Shown here: piece after piece, positions 34,017 to 42,297 of the stretch | How the letters are laid out: the number at the start of each line of letters is the position of its first letter | How positions within the stretch are numbered: the first letter of the stretch is position 1 | Assembly: GCF_900157385.1 (NCBI RefSeq) | Contig: NZ_LT717701.1 | Coordinates: 1,399,772 to 1,463,771, forward strand | DNA length: 64,000 bases | DNA from: Mycobacterium terramassiliense | GTDB taxonomy: Bacteria > Actinomycetota > Actinomycetes > Mycobacteriales > Mycobacteriaceae | Direction of reading: 5' to 3' | Notes under the pieces: model-generated | The model's database searches: none | Seen by the model: only the letters and a program-made list of their open reading frames with translations | What the model was told of the DNA's origin: nothing | Position numbers and translations under genes: made by a program

Positions 34017-35435
34017 ATGAGCGCCCGTGTCGCGGTGAGGCGGGTGCTCGGCATCGGTTGCGCCGTCATGCTCGCCGTGAGCGGATGCGCCTTCAACGGC
34101 CTGAACTCGCTGCCGCTGCCCGGCGCGGTGGGACGAGGTCCGGGCGCCACCACCTACCACGTGGAGCTCGCCAACGTCGTGACGATGGAACCGAATTCGC
34201 CGGTCATGATCGACGACGTCATCGTCGGCAGCATCAGCAAGATGACGGTGCGCGGGTGGCACGCCGACGTCGAGATCTCTGTGCAACCCGGCACGGTGAT
34301 CCCCGCCAATGCGGTCGCGAGCGTCGGCCAGACCAGCCTGCTGGGTTCCATGCACCTGGCACTGAATCCGCCGCTGGGCCAGCAGGGCGTCGGACGGTTG
34401 CAACCCGGCGCCACCATCCCGCTGAACCGGTCCTCCACCTACCCGTCGACCGAACAGACGCTATCTTCGCTGTCGGTTGTCCTCAACGCCGGGGGGCTGG
34501 GCCAGTTCGGGGACATCATCCACAACTTCAACGCCGCCCTGTCCGGAAACGAAGGCGCGGTTCGCGATCTCCTCGAGCGGCTCGACAGGTTCGTGGGCAC
34601 ACTCGATCAGCAGCGCGACAACCTGGTCGCGTCGATACGGGCGCTGAACCGCCTCTCCGGCACATTCGCCGCTCAGCGCGACGTGATCACCCAGGCGCTG
34701 TACAAGATTCCGCCGGCGCTGGACGTCCTCGTCAAGGAGCGCCCGCGCATCACGACCGCGCTGAACAAGCTCGGGACGTTCAGCAACACCGCGACCCGGC
34801 TCGTCAACGACGCGGGGGATGACCTGGTGAGGAATCTGAAGAATCTCGCTCCGGCACTGGGCGCGCTCGCCGACATCGGTCCGGATCTCGACGCCGCCAT
34901 CGCATACGCGCCGACGTTCCCGTGGACCCAGAGCATCATCGACCGATACATCCGGGGCGACTATCTCAACGGGTATTTCATCATCGATTTGACGAACGCC
35001 GGTCTGCGCAAGGGCATCCTGCGCGGCACCCACTGGGAACGGATCGGCGCCGAGGCCGTACCCGGGCCCGGGGATCCCGAATACCTGCAATACAGATACG
35101 GTGCTCCGCCCGGGGCGCCGGGCGCGCTCAGCAAACCCGGACCAGTTGGGGAACCGGCACCGTTCGGGCCACCGCCACCCTGGGGGCGGCCGCTGCCGGG
35201 ACCGCCGCCGTCGGCGGCGCCGGCGCCGGTCAACCCGCAGTCGGGAGACGCACCGCCACCCGCGGCGCCGCCGCCGGTGTCACCGTTGATCGCGGGCTTG
35301 ACGTGGCTCGGTCCCGATGCGCAGAAGGGGCCATCGTCGTTGCCCGGCCCCGCGCCGGCGCCAGCGGCCGACCAGGGCGCCCCGGTGCCGGGTGCGACGC
35401 CGACCACGAGCCAGCCGACGGACGGGGGCTCGTAG
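34017..35435 (+). CDS. mceE: Mce family lipoprotein E
   Basis: 472 residues. Type II signal peptide with lipobox LAVSGC (Cys about residue 24, AVMLAVSGCAFNGLNSLPLPG), then MCE domain (YHVELANVVTMEPNSPVMIDDVIVGSI), helical region, and a long Pro/Ala-rich tail (GPPPPWGRPLPGPPPS and similar). MceE is the lipid-anchored member of the complex. ATG at 34017; the stop abuts mceF. The Pro-rich tail is in frame, in contrast to that of mceD. Confidence 0.93.
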   Translation: MSARVAVRRVLGIGCAVMLAVSGCAFNGLNSLPLPGAVGRGPGATTYHVELANVVTMEPNSPVMIDDVIVGSISKMTVRGWHADVEISVQPGTVIPANAVASVGQTSLLGSMHLALNPPLGQQGVGRLQPGATIPLNRSSTYPSTEQTLSSLSVVLNAGGLGQFGDIIHNFNAALSGNEGAVRDLLERLDRFVGTLDQQRDNLVASIRALNRLSGTFAAQRDVITQALYKIPPALDVLVKERPRITTALNKLGTFSNTATRLVNDAGDDLVRNLKNLAPALGALADIGPDLDAAIAYAPTFPWTQSIIDRYIRGDYLNGYFIIDLTNAGLRKGILRGTHWERIGAEAVPGPGDPEYLQYRYGAPPGAPGALSKPGPVGEPAPFGPPPPWGRPLPGPPPSAAPAPVNPQSGDAPPPAAPPPVSPLIAGLTWLGPDAQKGPSSLPGPAPAPAADQGAPVPGATPTTSQPTDGGS

Positions 35436-37118
35436 ATGCTGACCCGTTTTGTCCGTATCCAGTTGGCGATCTTCACGATCGTCGGGATCGTCGGTGTGGT
35501 CGTCATGGTGTTGTGGTACATCCAGGCGCCGACCCTGCTCGGCATCGGCAAGATGACCGTCACGTTGAAACTGCCCGCCACCGGTGGCCTGTACCGCTTT
35601 GCCAATGTGACCTACCGCGGGGTGCAGATCGGCAAGGTGACCGCCGTGGGGCTGACCCCTGACGGCGCGAAAGCCACTCTGTCCCTTGATACTTCGCCGA
35701 AGATTCCGGCGGACCTGAAAGCCGAGGTGCTGAGCATCTCCGCGGTCGGTGAGTACTACGTCGATCTGCGGCCCCGAAACGACTCCCCGCCCTACCTCCA
35801 CGACGGCTCGGTGATCGCGATGAACGACGCGACGATCCCCCAGCCGATCGGCCCCGTGCTGGACCAGTCCAGCAAGCTGATCAACAGCATTCCCAAGGGC
35901 AAGCTCGGTCAATTGCTCGACGAGTCGTTCAGTGCATTCAACGGCGCCGGTTACGATTTCGGTTCGCTGTTCGACAGTTCGTCACGGCTCTCGGGTGACC
36001 TCAACGGCGTCGCCGACCGGACCCGGAGCCTGACCGAAGACACCGGGCCGTTCTTGGACGCGCAGGCCCAGACGGCCGATTCGATCCGAACGTGGGCGCG
36101 CAGCCTGGCCGGATTCAGTGGGCAGCTGGCGAAAGACGACCCGCAGTTCCGCACTCTGCTGCAACGGGGGCCGGGAGCCTTGGACGAGGCGTCGCGGCTG
36201 CTCGATCAGATCAAACCGACGCTGCCGGTACTGCTTGCGAACCTCACCACGATCGGCCAGATCGGCGTGACCTATCACGCTTCCCTCGAACAGATCTTGG
36301 TCTTGCTGCCGCCGTTCACCGCGGCGATCCAGTCGTTCATCGGCACGAAGTCCCCGACGGGGTTGGCCACGGGCGCCTTCAACCTCATCATCAGCGACCC
36401 GCCCGCGTGTACGGTCGGCTTCCTGCCGCCGAGTCAATGGCGTTCCCCGGCCGACACCCGCACCATTGACACGCCGGACGGGCTGTACTGCAAGCTGCCC
36501 CAGGATTCACCGATCGCGGTGCGCGGTGCCCGCAACTATCCCTGCATGGGGCAGCCCGGGAAACGCGCCCCGACCGTCGAAATCTGCGAGAGCGACAAGC
36601 CTTTTCAGCCGCTGGCGATGAGACAGCACGTCTTCGGCACGTACCCGCTGGACCCCAACCTCATCGCGCAGGGGATCCCGCCCGATGACCGGGTCAACTG
36701 GAACCGGGAGAGAATCTTCGGGCCGGTGGAGGGAACGCCGCTTCCCCCGGGCGCGGTTCCGCGGGGAACGCCGCCGGGATCGGCATTACCGCCGCCCGCG
36801 GCGCCGCTCAGCCCGTTGGCGCAAATGGGGGAGGTGTCGCCCATAGCGCCGATCGATGTTCCCGCTTCCCCTGCCGGTTCACCGGCGCCAGCCGCGGCGA
36901 GCGCGCCGCCGGCCGCACCGCCCGCGGGGCCGTCGGCGGCGCCAAGTGCGTTCGGCCACAGTGAGTCTCAGACGGGTCCGTCGGTGGCGATCGCCCAATA
37001 CAACCCGCGCAACGGCACCTACGTGACGCCGGACGGCCAGGTTTATCGCCAGGCGGATCTGGCCGCGCCGACCACGCCCAAGGCGCCGAAGACGTGGAAG
37101 GACATGTTCGCCACGTGA
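35436..37118 (+). CDS. mceF: Mce family protein F
   Basis: 560 residues, the last and longest subunit. N-terminal helix (LAIFTIVGIVGVVVMVLWY), MCE domain (YRFANVTYRGVQIGKVTAVGL), helical region, a Cys-rich segment (DPPACTVGFLPPSQW, YPCMGQPGKR), and a Pro/Ala-rich tail before a conserved end (NGTYVTPDGQVYRQADL). ATG at 35436 directly follows the mceE stop. The operon ends here; the next gene is convergent, 35 bp away, without a clear hairpin. Confidence 0.93.
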   Translation: MLTRFVRIQLAIFTIVGIVGVVVMVLWYIQAPTLLGIGKMTVTLKLPATGGLYRFANVTYRGVQIGKVTAVGLTPDGAKATLSLDTSPKIPADLKAEVLSISAVGEYYVDLRPRNDSPPYLHDGSVIAMNDATIPQPIGPVLDQSSKLINSIPKGKLGQLLDESFSAFNGAGYDFGSLFDSSSRLSGDLNGVADRTRSLTEDTGPFLDAQAQTADSIRTWARSLAGFSGQLAKDDPQFRTLLQRGPGALDEASRLLDQIKPTLPVLLANLTTIGQIGVTYHASLEQILVLLPPFTAAIQSFIGTKSPTGLATGAFNLIISDPPACTVGFLPPSQWRSPADTRTIDTPDGLYCKLPQDSPIAVRGARNYPCMGQPGKRAPTVEICESDKPFQPLAMRQHVFGTYPLDPNLIAQGIPPDDRVNWNRERIFGPVEGTPLPPGAVPRGTPPGSALPPPAAPLSPLAQMGEVSPIAPIDVPASPAGSPAPAAASAPPAAPPAGPSAAPSAFGHSESQTGPSVAIAQYNPRNGTYVTPDGQVYRQADLAAPTTPKAPKTWKDMFAT

Positions 37119-37153
37119 AACACGTGGCGCGCCTTTAGGTTACAAGCGGCGGG

Positions 37154-37669
37154 TCAGCCGATTTTGTCCAGCCTGAACGGCTGGTCGATGTAGAGCGGCT
37201 TGTTGGTGCCGCAGGCGCCGCTGGGCCCGGACGTCTGTTCCCGCCCGGCCAGGACCGTCGACCCGAGGACTTTCTCACCGGTCTCCGGGTTCGCGGGATA
37301 GAAATGTATGACGTCGTGACCGACGAATGAGGTGCCGTCGGGGCAGGTCGTCCAATTCGGAATGTCGCGTTTGACGAACCAGGTGGACCCCTCGTTCATA
37401 AATATCGGTGCGGTCCAGCCCTGATCGCTGACGACCGTACCGTCGCACCGGTAGGCCGTGGAACACGACGTGGTGATCGTCCAGGTGCTTCGGACCACCG
37501 GCTCCTGGTGAAAAATCTCGTTGGTCCGGGCCCAGTCGCCGACCACGGTGGCGGTGTACTTGCCGTTGATGGAGGGGTCATAGGCCCACGCCGACGGCGC
37601 CACGCCTATACCGCCGGCTATGCCGACGGTCACCAGGGTTGCGCTAATCGCCACATTTATCGGACGCAT
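37154..37669 (-). CDS. Conserved secreted protein (171 aa)
   Basis: Sec signal peptide of about 29 residues (NVAISATLVTVGIAGGIGVAPSAWA, cleavage after AWA), mature part about 142 residues. Four or more Cys (TTSCSTAYRCDG, WTTCPDG, GACGTNKP) suggest disulfides in an all-beta fold with Trp-rich strands. I do not know the family function; proteins like this are often found beside mycobacterial mce loci. It is convergent with mceF. A weak variant of the recurrent palindrome lies 39 bp upstream. Confidence 0.78.
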   Translation of the reverse strand: MRPINVAISATLVTVGIAGGIGVAPSAWAYDPSINGKYTATVVGDWARTNEIFHQEPVVRSTWTITTSCSTAYRCDGTVVSDQGWTAPIFMNEGSTWFVKRDIPNWTTCPDGTSFVGHDVIHFYPANPETGEKVLGSTVLAGREQTSGPSGACGTNKPLYIDQPFRLDKIG

Positions 37670-37707
37670 CGTGTGCTCCTTGACGCCCTAAATACCGCCA
37701 ATTCCAA

Positions 37708-37722
37708 GCGAATCGAATTCAC
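37708..37722. promoter_or_regulatory. Weak GAGAATnnnATTCTC-type site before the secreted protein at 37154-37669
   Basis: GCGAATCGAATTCAC has two mismatches and lies 39 bp upstream of the minus-strand start at 37669. It is the weakest member of the series and could be chance. Confidence 0.25.
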
Positions 37723-37779
37723 AGACTAACACCGACCTCGCATGTCACGGAATGGTTTAACTCGACGCTTGGGTGGGAT

Positions 37780-38352
37780 TCACAGGACATCGAATTTATC
37801 GATGAGCCACGATCCTTTTACCTTCGCCATCTCTACCTTCAGGCTGCTCGAGGTCACCACCGGTTCCGGCTTCGCCTTGCTCGTGGTCTTCTGCTTGATG
37901 AAGACAAGCACTGCAGCCGAATTCGGGTGCATTTCCGACACTGCGGCCTTGACCACCGTGGCCATCGTCGTGACTTGGCCGCGCTGCGCCGACGGGCCCA
38001 CGACCTGGTCGACGAACCGTTGGTAGTAGGCCAGATAGTCTTCGGTGAGCCGGGATTTGGCGTTGGCGAAATCGCGTTCAAGGGTTTCGGGCGAGTAGGA
38101 CAGCAGCGCCACCGCGCCGTCGCTGGCCGCCCTGATGACCTGCTGCTCCGCGGCACGGTCGGTCTGCACATCAGGGCGGTAGTCGAAGTAGAAGATCCGG
38201 GCGGCGTTACCCAGGGTGGCAATCAGCAAAAGCGTCAACAGAATTGGGCGCCACCGCGCCAGGCAGCGACGTGTCCAGCGCGCGATCGCACGGGTTCGGC
38301 GGGCGGGGGTCGGCCGCTGAGCGGCCTCGGCGGGCGCCGCGCTGTCGACCAT
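37780..38352 (-). CDS. Mce-associated membrane protein, short type (Mam B-like)
   Basis: 190 residues. Basic N-terminus (ARRTRAIARWTRRCLARW), one membrane helix (PILLTLLLIATLGNAA), then a small extracytoplasmic domain with ISAASxGxxALLSYSPETLxRDFxxAKSxLTxxYLxYY-type sequence shared with 51011-51724, which places it in the Mam family. These proteins stabilise or assist Mce complexes. ATG at 38352; GTG at 38355 is possible. The start overlaps the stop of its partner gene. Confidence 0.87.
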   Translation of the reverse strand: MVDSAAPAEAAQRPTPARRTRAIARWTRRCLARWRPILLTLLLIATLGNAARIFYFDYRPDVQTDRAAEQQVIRAASDGAVALLSYSPETLERDFANAKSRLTEDYLAYYQRFVDQVVGPSAQRGQVTTMATVVKAAVSEMHPNSAAVLVFIKQKTTSKAKPEPVVTSSSLKVEMAKVKGSWLIDKFDVL

Positions 38353-39080
38353 CACGGGACGAACTCGAGTCTCGAAATCTTCAACTGCCCAGCGTCGCGT
38401 TCGACGGTAACGACGATTCGCATCGACCGCGATTCCGGCTTGGCCTGACCGGGCTTGATGATCTCGGATTTCGCCGCGACCAGGACAACCGCGGAATCCT
38501 GGCTCATGGACTGCACAGCGGCGGCTTGCACCGAGCCCGTGGAGTTGACCTTGGACTGCTCGACCGCTTTTACGGCATCCTCGCCGCCCATCAAGATGCT
38601 GACCTTGAAGGTCCCGGTCGTGTCGTCGACGAAGCGCTGCAGATCTTCTCTGGCCTTACTCGCATCGATCGTCATCATCGTCACGATGGCATTGCGGGCG
38701 GCGGCGGCGAACTCCGAGCTGCGCTGCCGTTCCTGCGCGACGCCGCGGTGATGCCACACCAGGTAGCCGCTGCCTGCCAGCGAGGCGCAGACCACCCCCA
38801 CCGCCGCGACCGCGGCCATGGCCTTCCGGCTTGGGCGGCGCGGCCGCCACCGGCGGGAGCGCGCCGACTCCTCGGCGCCGTTGTCATCGCCCGGCGCACC
38901 GTCGAGCTGTTGGCGCAGTCGTAGAGCGCGGGCGCGGGCGGCCTCGGCACGGGCTTCCGCCTCGGCGACCTCTGCGGCTTCGGGGATCTCTGTGAGCGGG
39001 GGAGGCGGTGGCGGCGACGGGGCCACCACGAGTCGATCGCCGGCGTCGGTGGCCCCAGCGGGAAGCTTGCGCCGAGGCAC
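38352..39080 (-). CDS. Mce-associated membrane protein, long type (Mam A-like)
   Basis: 242 residues. Pro-rich and acidic/Ala-rich helical N-terminus (PPPPPPLTEIPEAAEVAEAEARAEAARARALRLRQQL), one membrane helix (AMAAVAAVGVVCASLAGSGYLVW), then a VKAVEQSKVNSTGSVQAAAVQSMSQDSAVVLVAA-type domain shared with 50079-51014. GTG at 39080 is chosen because AGGAGGT (39087-39093) lies 6 bp upstream; the longer frame to 39125 has no such site. Forms a pair with 37780-38352, on the strand opposite the mce operon, unlike the usual downstream arrangement. Confidence 0.87.
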   Translation of the reverse strand: MPRRKLPAGATDAGDRLVVAPSPPPPPPLTEIPEAAEVAEAEARAEAARARALRLRQQLDGAPGDDNGAEESARSRRWRPRRPSRKAMAAVAAVGVVCASLAGSGYLVWHHRGVAQERQRSSEFAAAARNAIVTMMTIDASKAREDLQRFVDDTTGTFKVSILMGGEDAVKAVEQSKVNSTGSVQAAAVQSMSQDSAVVLVAAKSEIIKPGQAKPESRSMRIVVTVERDAGQLKISRLEFVP

Positions 39081-39186
39081 TGGATCACCTCCTCGTCCGC
39101 GCCTACAGGAGAGCCACATTATCACTGCCAGACGGGCACGCCGGCGGCGGCGACGGAGGAATTGGATGCGTATCTTCTCGAAGCCG

Positions 39187-39201
39187 GAGAATTCTATTCA
39201 C
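39187..39201. promoter_or_regulatory. GAGAATnnnATTCTC-type site between the Mam pair and a secreted protein gene
   Basis: GAGAATTCTATTCAC has one mismatch. It lies in the 152-bp divergent gap 39081-39232, 31 bp before the plus-strand start at 39233 and 106 bp before the minus-strand Mam start at 39080, and could serve either. Confidence 0.5.
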
Positions 39202-39232
39202 AGAGGTGGGCCAAGTAATTTAAAGTGTTTCC

Positions 39233-39649
39233 GTGCGATTCATCGTGGCAGCGGCCGCCGCATGCTTAGGCCTTTTGCAAGGTCTGGGGCTGTTGGCGGC
39301 GCCGCCGGCAAGCGCCGGACCGGTCAATTGCGATTATCCGGACTGCACGCCCGGCATCATGCCGCACCAAGTGCTCGGTGCGCCGTGCGACAACACCACG
39401 TACTACGTGTTCGGGACGGCCGACTATTACGTGTCTTTCGCCACGCAACCCGGTCGCCTGATGTTCTGCGGCTCGCCAAGGCGGTATGAGCCCCGCTGGT
39501 TCCGGTCGCCGCCGATGGCCGGCGTCAAGGTCGAGGGCTCGTCCTGCGTCGACTACCCGGAGTACTACGTGGCGCAGGCGCCGGACGGGCTGTTCCTGGT
39601 CTGCAATGCGCATGACGGAACACAGGTTTGGGAGCGCGGCGACACCTGA
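39233..39649 (+). CDS. Secreted Cys-containing protein (138 aa)
   Basis: Signal peptide (FIVAAAAACLGLLQGLGLLAAPPASA, cleavage near residue 28), mature part about 110 residues with six Cys (NCDYPDC, GAPCDN, MFCGS, SSCVDY, LVCNAH), so probably three disulfides. Rich in Tyr and Trp. I do not recognise the family. GTG at 39233 has no strong ribosome-binding site. Divergent from the Mam pair and preceded by a candidate regulon site. Confidence 0.72.
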   Translation: MRFIVAAAAACLGLLQGLGLLAAPPASAGPVNCDYPDCTPGIMPHQVLGAPCDNTTYYVFGTADYYVSFATQPGRLMFCGSPRRYEPRWFRSPPMAGVKVEGSSCVDYPEYYVAQAPDGLFLVCNAHDGTQVWERGDT

Positions 39650-39662
39650 TTGGCGGCGCGAC

Positions 39663-39953
39663 TTACGGCCGGGTGTTCGGAATCTCCGGCCAGTCCTGGA
39701 ACGGGCTGGGCCCCCAGTAGTCGCCGTTGTGAATCGTGCCGTCCATGTCGCGGTGGTGCGCGTCGTGACACGTGGTCGGATCCCATTGGGGGCCCCATGC
39801 CGGGTCGAACGGCTGGCCCGGGCACCAGTGGTAGCCGACGAACGGCCAGGGCGGGTTGTCGGCGTGAGCGCCGGCTGCGGTGGCCACGCCGACCAGTCCC
39901 AGGCCGGTGGAGGCCATGACCGCTGCGGCAGCGAAACGCGCGACTTTGCTCAT
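39663..39953 (-). CDS. Small secreted protein (96 aa)
   Basis: Signal peptide of about 31 residues (AAAAVMASTGLGLVGVATAAGAHA), then a 65-residue mature part rich in Pro, Trp, His and Asp (NPPWPFVGYHWCPGQPFDP, TTCHDAHHRDMDGT) with two Cys. Small secreted proteins of this PGQPFDPAWGxxWD type occur widely in mycobacteria without known function. Convergent with 39233-39649, 13 bp apart. Confidence 0.72.
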   Translation of the reverse strand: MSKVARFAAAAVMASTGLGLVGVATAAGAHADNPPWPFVGYHWCPGQPFDPAWGPQWDPTTCHDAHHRDMDGTIHNGDYWGPSPFQDWPEIPNTRP

Positions 39954-40011
39954 GGCAGAACCGTACCCGAGCGCGCTGGCACCGGACCAGGAAAATTGCT
40001 GGAAACAGCGG

Positions 40012-40593
40012 TCAGTCGGCCGCGTCGATCAGCCGGCGCGTGATGCGCCCCACCTGGGCGCGCAGGGCGTCGTCGTCGATGTCCGCCACCAGGGGGGATA
40101 TCACCCCGACGGCGATGGCGCCCGACAGCATCGCCGCCGCGACCCGCGCGTCCTCGGCGGCGTCGTCGAGCAGCACGCCGTAGAGCCGCTGGATGAATTG
40201 CTGGAACGGCTCGTGCTCGCCCAGCAACCGCACGATGACGGGATCGAACTGCAGGGTGCTTGCCGCGCCGCGCCGTTCGATGGCGACGTCGATGACCCGA
40301 TCGAGCAGTGCCTCCCGCGCCCTGCTCCGGTGGTCATCCGCCTCCGCGGATTCCAGCGCCTCCTCGAGACCCCCGAGCTCGCGCTCGGTGAGCGCGATGA
40401 CGATTTGCTCCTTGGTCTTGAACTGGTGGTAGACGGCGGCCTTGGTGACCCCGATGGTGTCGGCGATCATCTGCAGCGAGGTTCCGCCCACGCCGTGCTC
40501 GGCGATCAGCTGCAGCGCGGCGTCGAGGATGCGCGTCTGCGCGGGACTGCGCGTGATGAACCGAAACCGGCTCTTGGTCTGCGGGGAAACCAC
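40012..40593 (-). CDS. TetR family regulator of the divergent membrane cluster
   Basis: 193 residues. The helix-turn-helix is clear: RILDAALQLIAEHGVGGTSLQMIADTIGVTKAAVYHQFKTKEQIV. The C-terminal domain includes a GEHEPFQQFIQRLYGVLLDDA stretch of the ligand-binding type. It is divergent from the gene at 40700, with two identical perfect palindromes between them (40604-40642), so it very likely represses itself and the four-gene cluster. Ligand unknown. Confidence 0.88.
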   Translation of the reverse strand: MVSPQTKSRFRFITRSPAQTRILDAALQLIAEHGVGGTSLQMIADTIGVTKAAVYHQFKTKEQIVIALTERELGGLEEALESAEADDHRSRAREALLDRVIDVAIERRGAASTLQFDPVIVRLLGEHEPFQQFIQRLYGVLLDDAAEDARVAAAMLSGAIAVGVISPLVADIDDDALRAQVGRITRRLIDAAD

Positions 40594-40603
40594 TCCGGAA
40601 GCG

Positions 40604-40642
40604 TAGCCGATCGGCTATTGACCGCGGATAGCCGATCGGCTA
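40604..40642. promoter_or_regulatory. Two copies of the perfect palindrome TAGCCGATCGGCTA
   Basis: Copies at 40604-40617 and 40629-40642, both perfect 14-bp palindromes, centres 25 bp apart; a partial third TAGCCG begins at 40654. They lie between the divergent TetR gene and the plus-strand cluster, overlapping where both promoters must be. Very strong candidate operator for the TetR protein. Confidence 0.85.
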
Positions 40643-40699
40643 GTTTCGCTGACTAGCCGGGTGTGGCCGACCGCCCCGGCGCGCTGGAAGGAGTCACCC

Positions 40700-41479
40700 A
40701 TGACCGACATCGGCGCCGAGCAAACACCGGGCGTCCCACGAAATGCGTTGCGGCGCATGGATGGTGAGCTGATCCTGCTATGGACGCTGCCGGCGACGGT
40801 GCTGATCTGGATCGGCGCTTTCGTGCTCTTTCCGGGCTTCACGCCGCCGATGTCGCCCACGATGTCGGCGGAGCAGGTAGCCGCGTTCTACCGCGATCCG
40901 GCCCACCTTCCCGAGATCCGCTACAGCATGATCGTTTTCAACTGGTTCGGCGTGTGCCTGGTGCCGATCCTGGCGCTGATCGTCTTGCAGATCCGCAGGA
41001 TGGCGCACCGGACGCCGATCTTCTCCTACGCGATGTTGGGCTGCGTCGCCGGCGGCCCCACTCTTTTCCTCGTCGCGAACGTCTGCTGGCTGCTGGCCGC
41101 CTTCCGCACCGAGCGCAGCCCGGAGCTGACCCAGTTGCTCAACGACTTCGCGTGGATAACCTTCACGATTCTGGTGCCCTTCCTCATCGGGCAGAGCGTG
41201 ATTCTCGCCCTCGCAATCTATTTCGATGATCAACCGCGCCCCGTCTTCAAGCGGTGGGTGGCCCACTTCAACCTTCTCGTCGCGGCCGCGCTGGTGCCCG
41301 CGGCATTCGTCGGCGTGACCCTGACGGGCCCGCTGGCGTGGGACGGGTTGCTGTCCTTCTGGACGAAAAACATTGCCATCGCCGTGTGGATCGTCGTCAT
41401 GGGCGTCGCTTTGGGCCAGGCCGTTTACCGTGAGCGTGCCGAATATCGCCGGGGCGGCGAAGAACTCGCCGTCGCATGA
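40700..41479 (+). CDS. Multi-pass membrane protein, first gene of the TetR-controlled cluster
   Basis: 259 residues with about seven hydrophobic helices (ILLWTLPATVLIWIGAFVLF, VFNWFGVCLVPILALIVL, MLGCVAGGPTLFLVANVCWLLAAF, FTILVPFLIGQSVILALAIY, NLLVAAALVPAAFVGVTL, IAIAVWIVVMGVALGQAVY). ATG at 40700 with GGAG 9 bp upstream. Distantly like the next gene (both have ...DFAxxxF..., an IGxLxWMxA or similar helix, ...RPVFKRWV/FPKWFGYLNL...), so the two are likely old paralogues. Family not recognised; no obvious metal or transport signature. Confidence 0.82.
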   Translation: MTDIGAEQTPGVPRNALRRMDGELILLWTLPATVLIWIGAFVLFPGFTPPMSPTMSAEQVAAFYRDPAHLPEIRYSMIVFNWFGVCLVPILALIVLQIRRMAHRTPIFSYAMLGCVAGGPTLFLVANVCWLLAAFRTERSPELTQLLNDFAWITFTILVPFLIGQSVILALAIYFDDQPRPVFKRWVAHFNLLVAAALVPAAFVGVTLTGPLAWDGLLSFWTKNIAIAVWIVVMGVALGQAVYRERAEYRRGGEELAVA

Positions 41480-42297
41480 GCGCGGCGATGATGACCCCGT
41501 CGGCGGCAACGGCGCCCCCGGGCCCGCTGCATCGCCGGATCGGTTGGCACCTGCGGCGCGGCCCCAAGCGCGAACTGTGGCTGGCCTGGGCGGTGCTCGT
41601 CGTCTTCTACAACCTCTTCTTTCCGGTGTTCTTCATAGTCGCCCAGGTCCAGCCGCCGCCGCAGCCCACCTGGGACCTCGCGACGCAGGCGCACTGGTTT
41701 CACGAACGCCACCTCGGGATACCCGTCGGCTTCGGCGTCATCTTCGCTGTCAGCGGCATGATCGCGATCAACAACGCCCTCGTCGCGTACTCGATGCGGC
41801 GAATGTCGGTCAGCCCGGCGTTCGCCTATTCGTACCTGATCATCTACTCGCTCAGCGCGGTTCCCGGCATGTTGCTGCTCAACATCGCGCTGATCGTCGG
41901 GGCGCTGCGACCCGAGCGAGACCCGGAAGTTCTCGGCTGGCTCTACGACTTTGCCTTCTTGTCCTTCGACGGAACCATGGGGGTTTTCCTGATCGGCTCG
42001 CTGATCTGGATGGTCGCGATACTGCTCGACAAGAATCGGGTCTTCCCCAAGTGGTTCGGCTACCTCAACCTGTGCAATGCGCTCACCGAGGTTGTCGTGG
42101 CGCCGTGCTGGATCTTCCGGCGCGGCGTGTTGGCATGGAACGGTCAGATCGCCTGGTGGCTGGACATGGTCGTCTTCGCCGTCTATCAAGTCACTTTCAT
42201 CGTCATGTTGTTCCGCATGATCCAGCGCGAGGACTTCGGCACCGGGCCCCTGCCGGAGTTGCAGCCGGAGCTCGCCCGGAAAACGGCGGCCGCGTGA
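41476..42297 (+). CDS. Multi-pass membrane protein, second gene of the TetR-controlled cluster
   Basis: 273 residues, about seven helices (LWLAWAVLVVFYNLFFPVFFIV, GFGVIFAVSGMIAINNAL, YSYLIIYSLSAVPGMLLLNIALIVGAL, GVFLIGSLIWMVAIL, WWLDMVVFAVYQVTFIVML). A conserved-looking soluble loop (WDLATQAHWFHERHLGIP) with His residues follows the first helix. The start overlaps the previous stop (ATGA). Function unknown; the coupling to oxidase-like subunits III and IV suggests that it belongs to a membrane complex with them. Confidence 0.82.
   Translation: MSAAMMTPSAATAPPGPLHRRIGWHLRRGPKRELWLAWAVLVVFYNLFFPVFFIVAQVQPPPQPTWDLATQAHWFHERHLGIPVGFGVIFAVSGMIAINNALVAYSMRRMSVSPAFAYSYLIIYSLSAVPGMLLLNIALIVGALRPERDPEVLGWLYDFAFLSFDGTMGVFLIGSLIWMVAILLDKNRVFPKWFGYLNLCNALTEVVVAPCWIFRRGVLAWNGQIAWWLDMVVFAVYQVTFIVMLFRMIQREDFGTGPLPELQPELARKTAAA

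Noticed and set aside
38818-39489. 223-residue frame starting inside the Mam gene and covering 39233-39489
   Set aside because: Shadow in another frame. The signal-peptide frame from 39233 is better supported.
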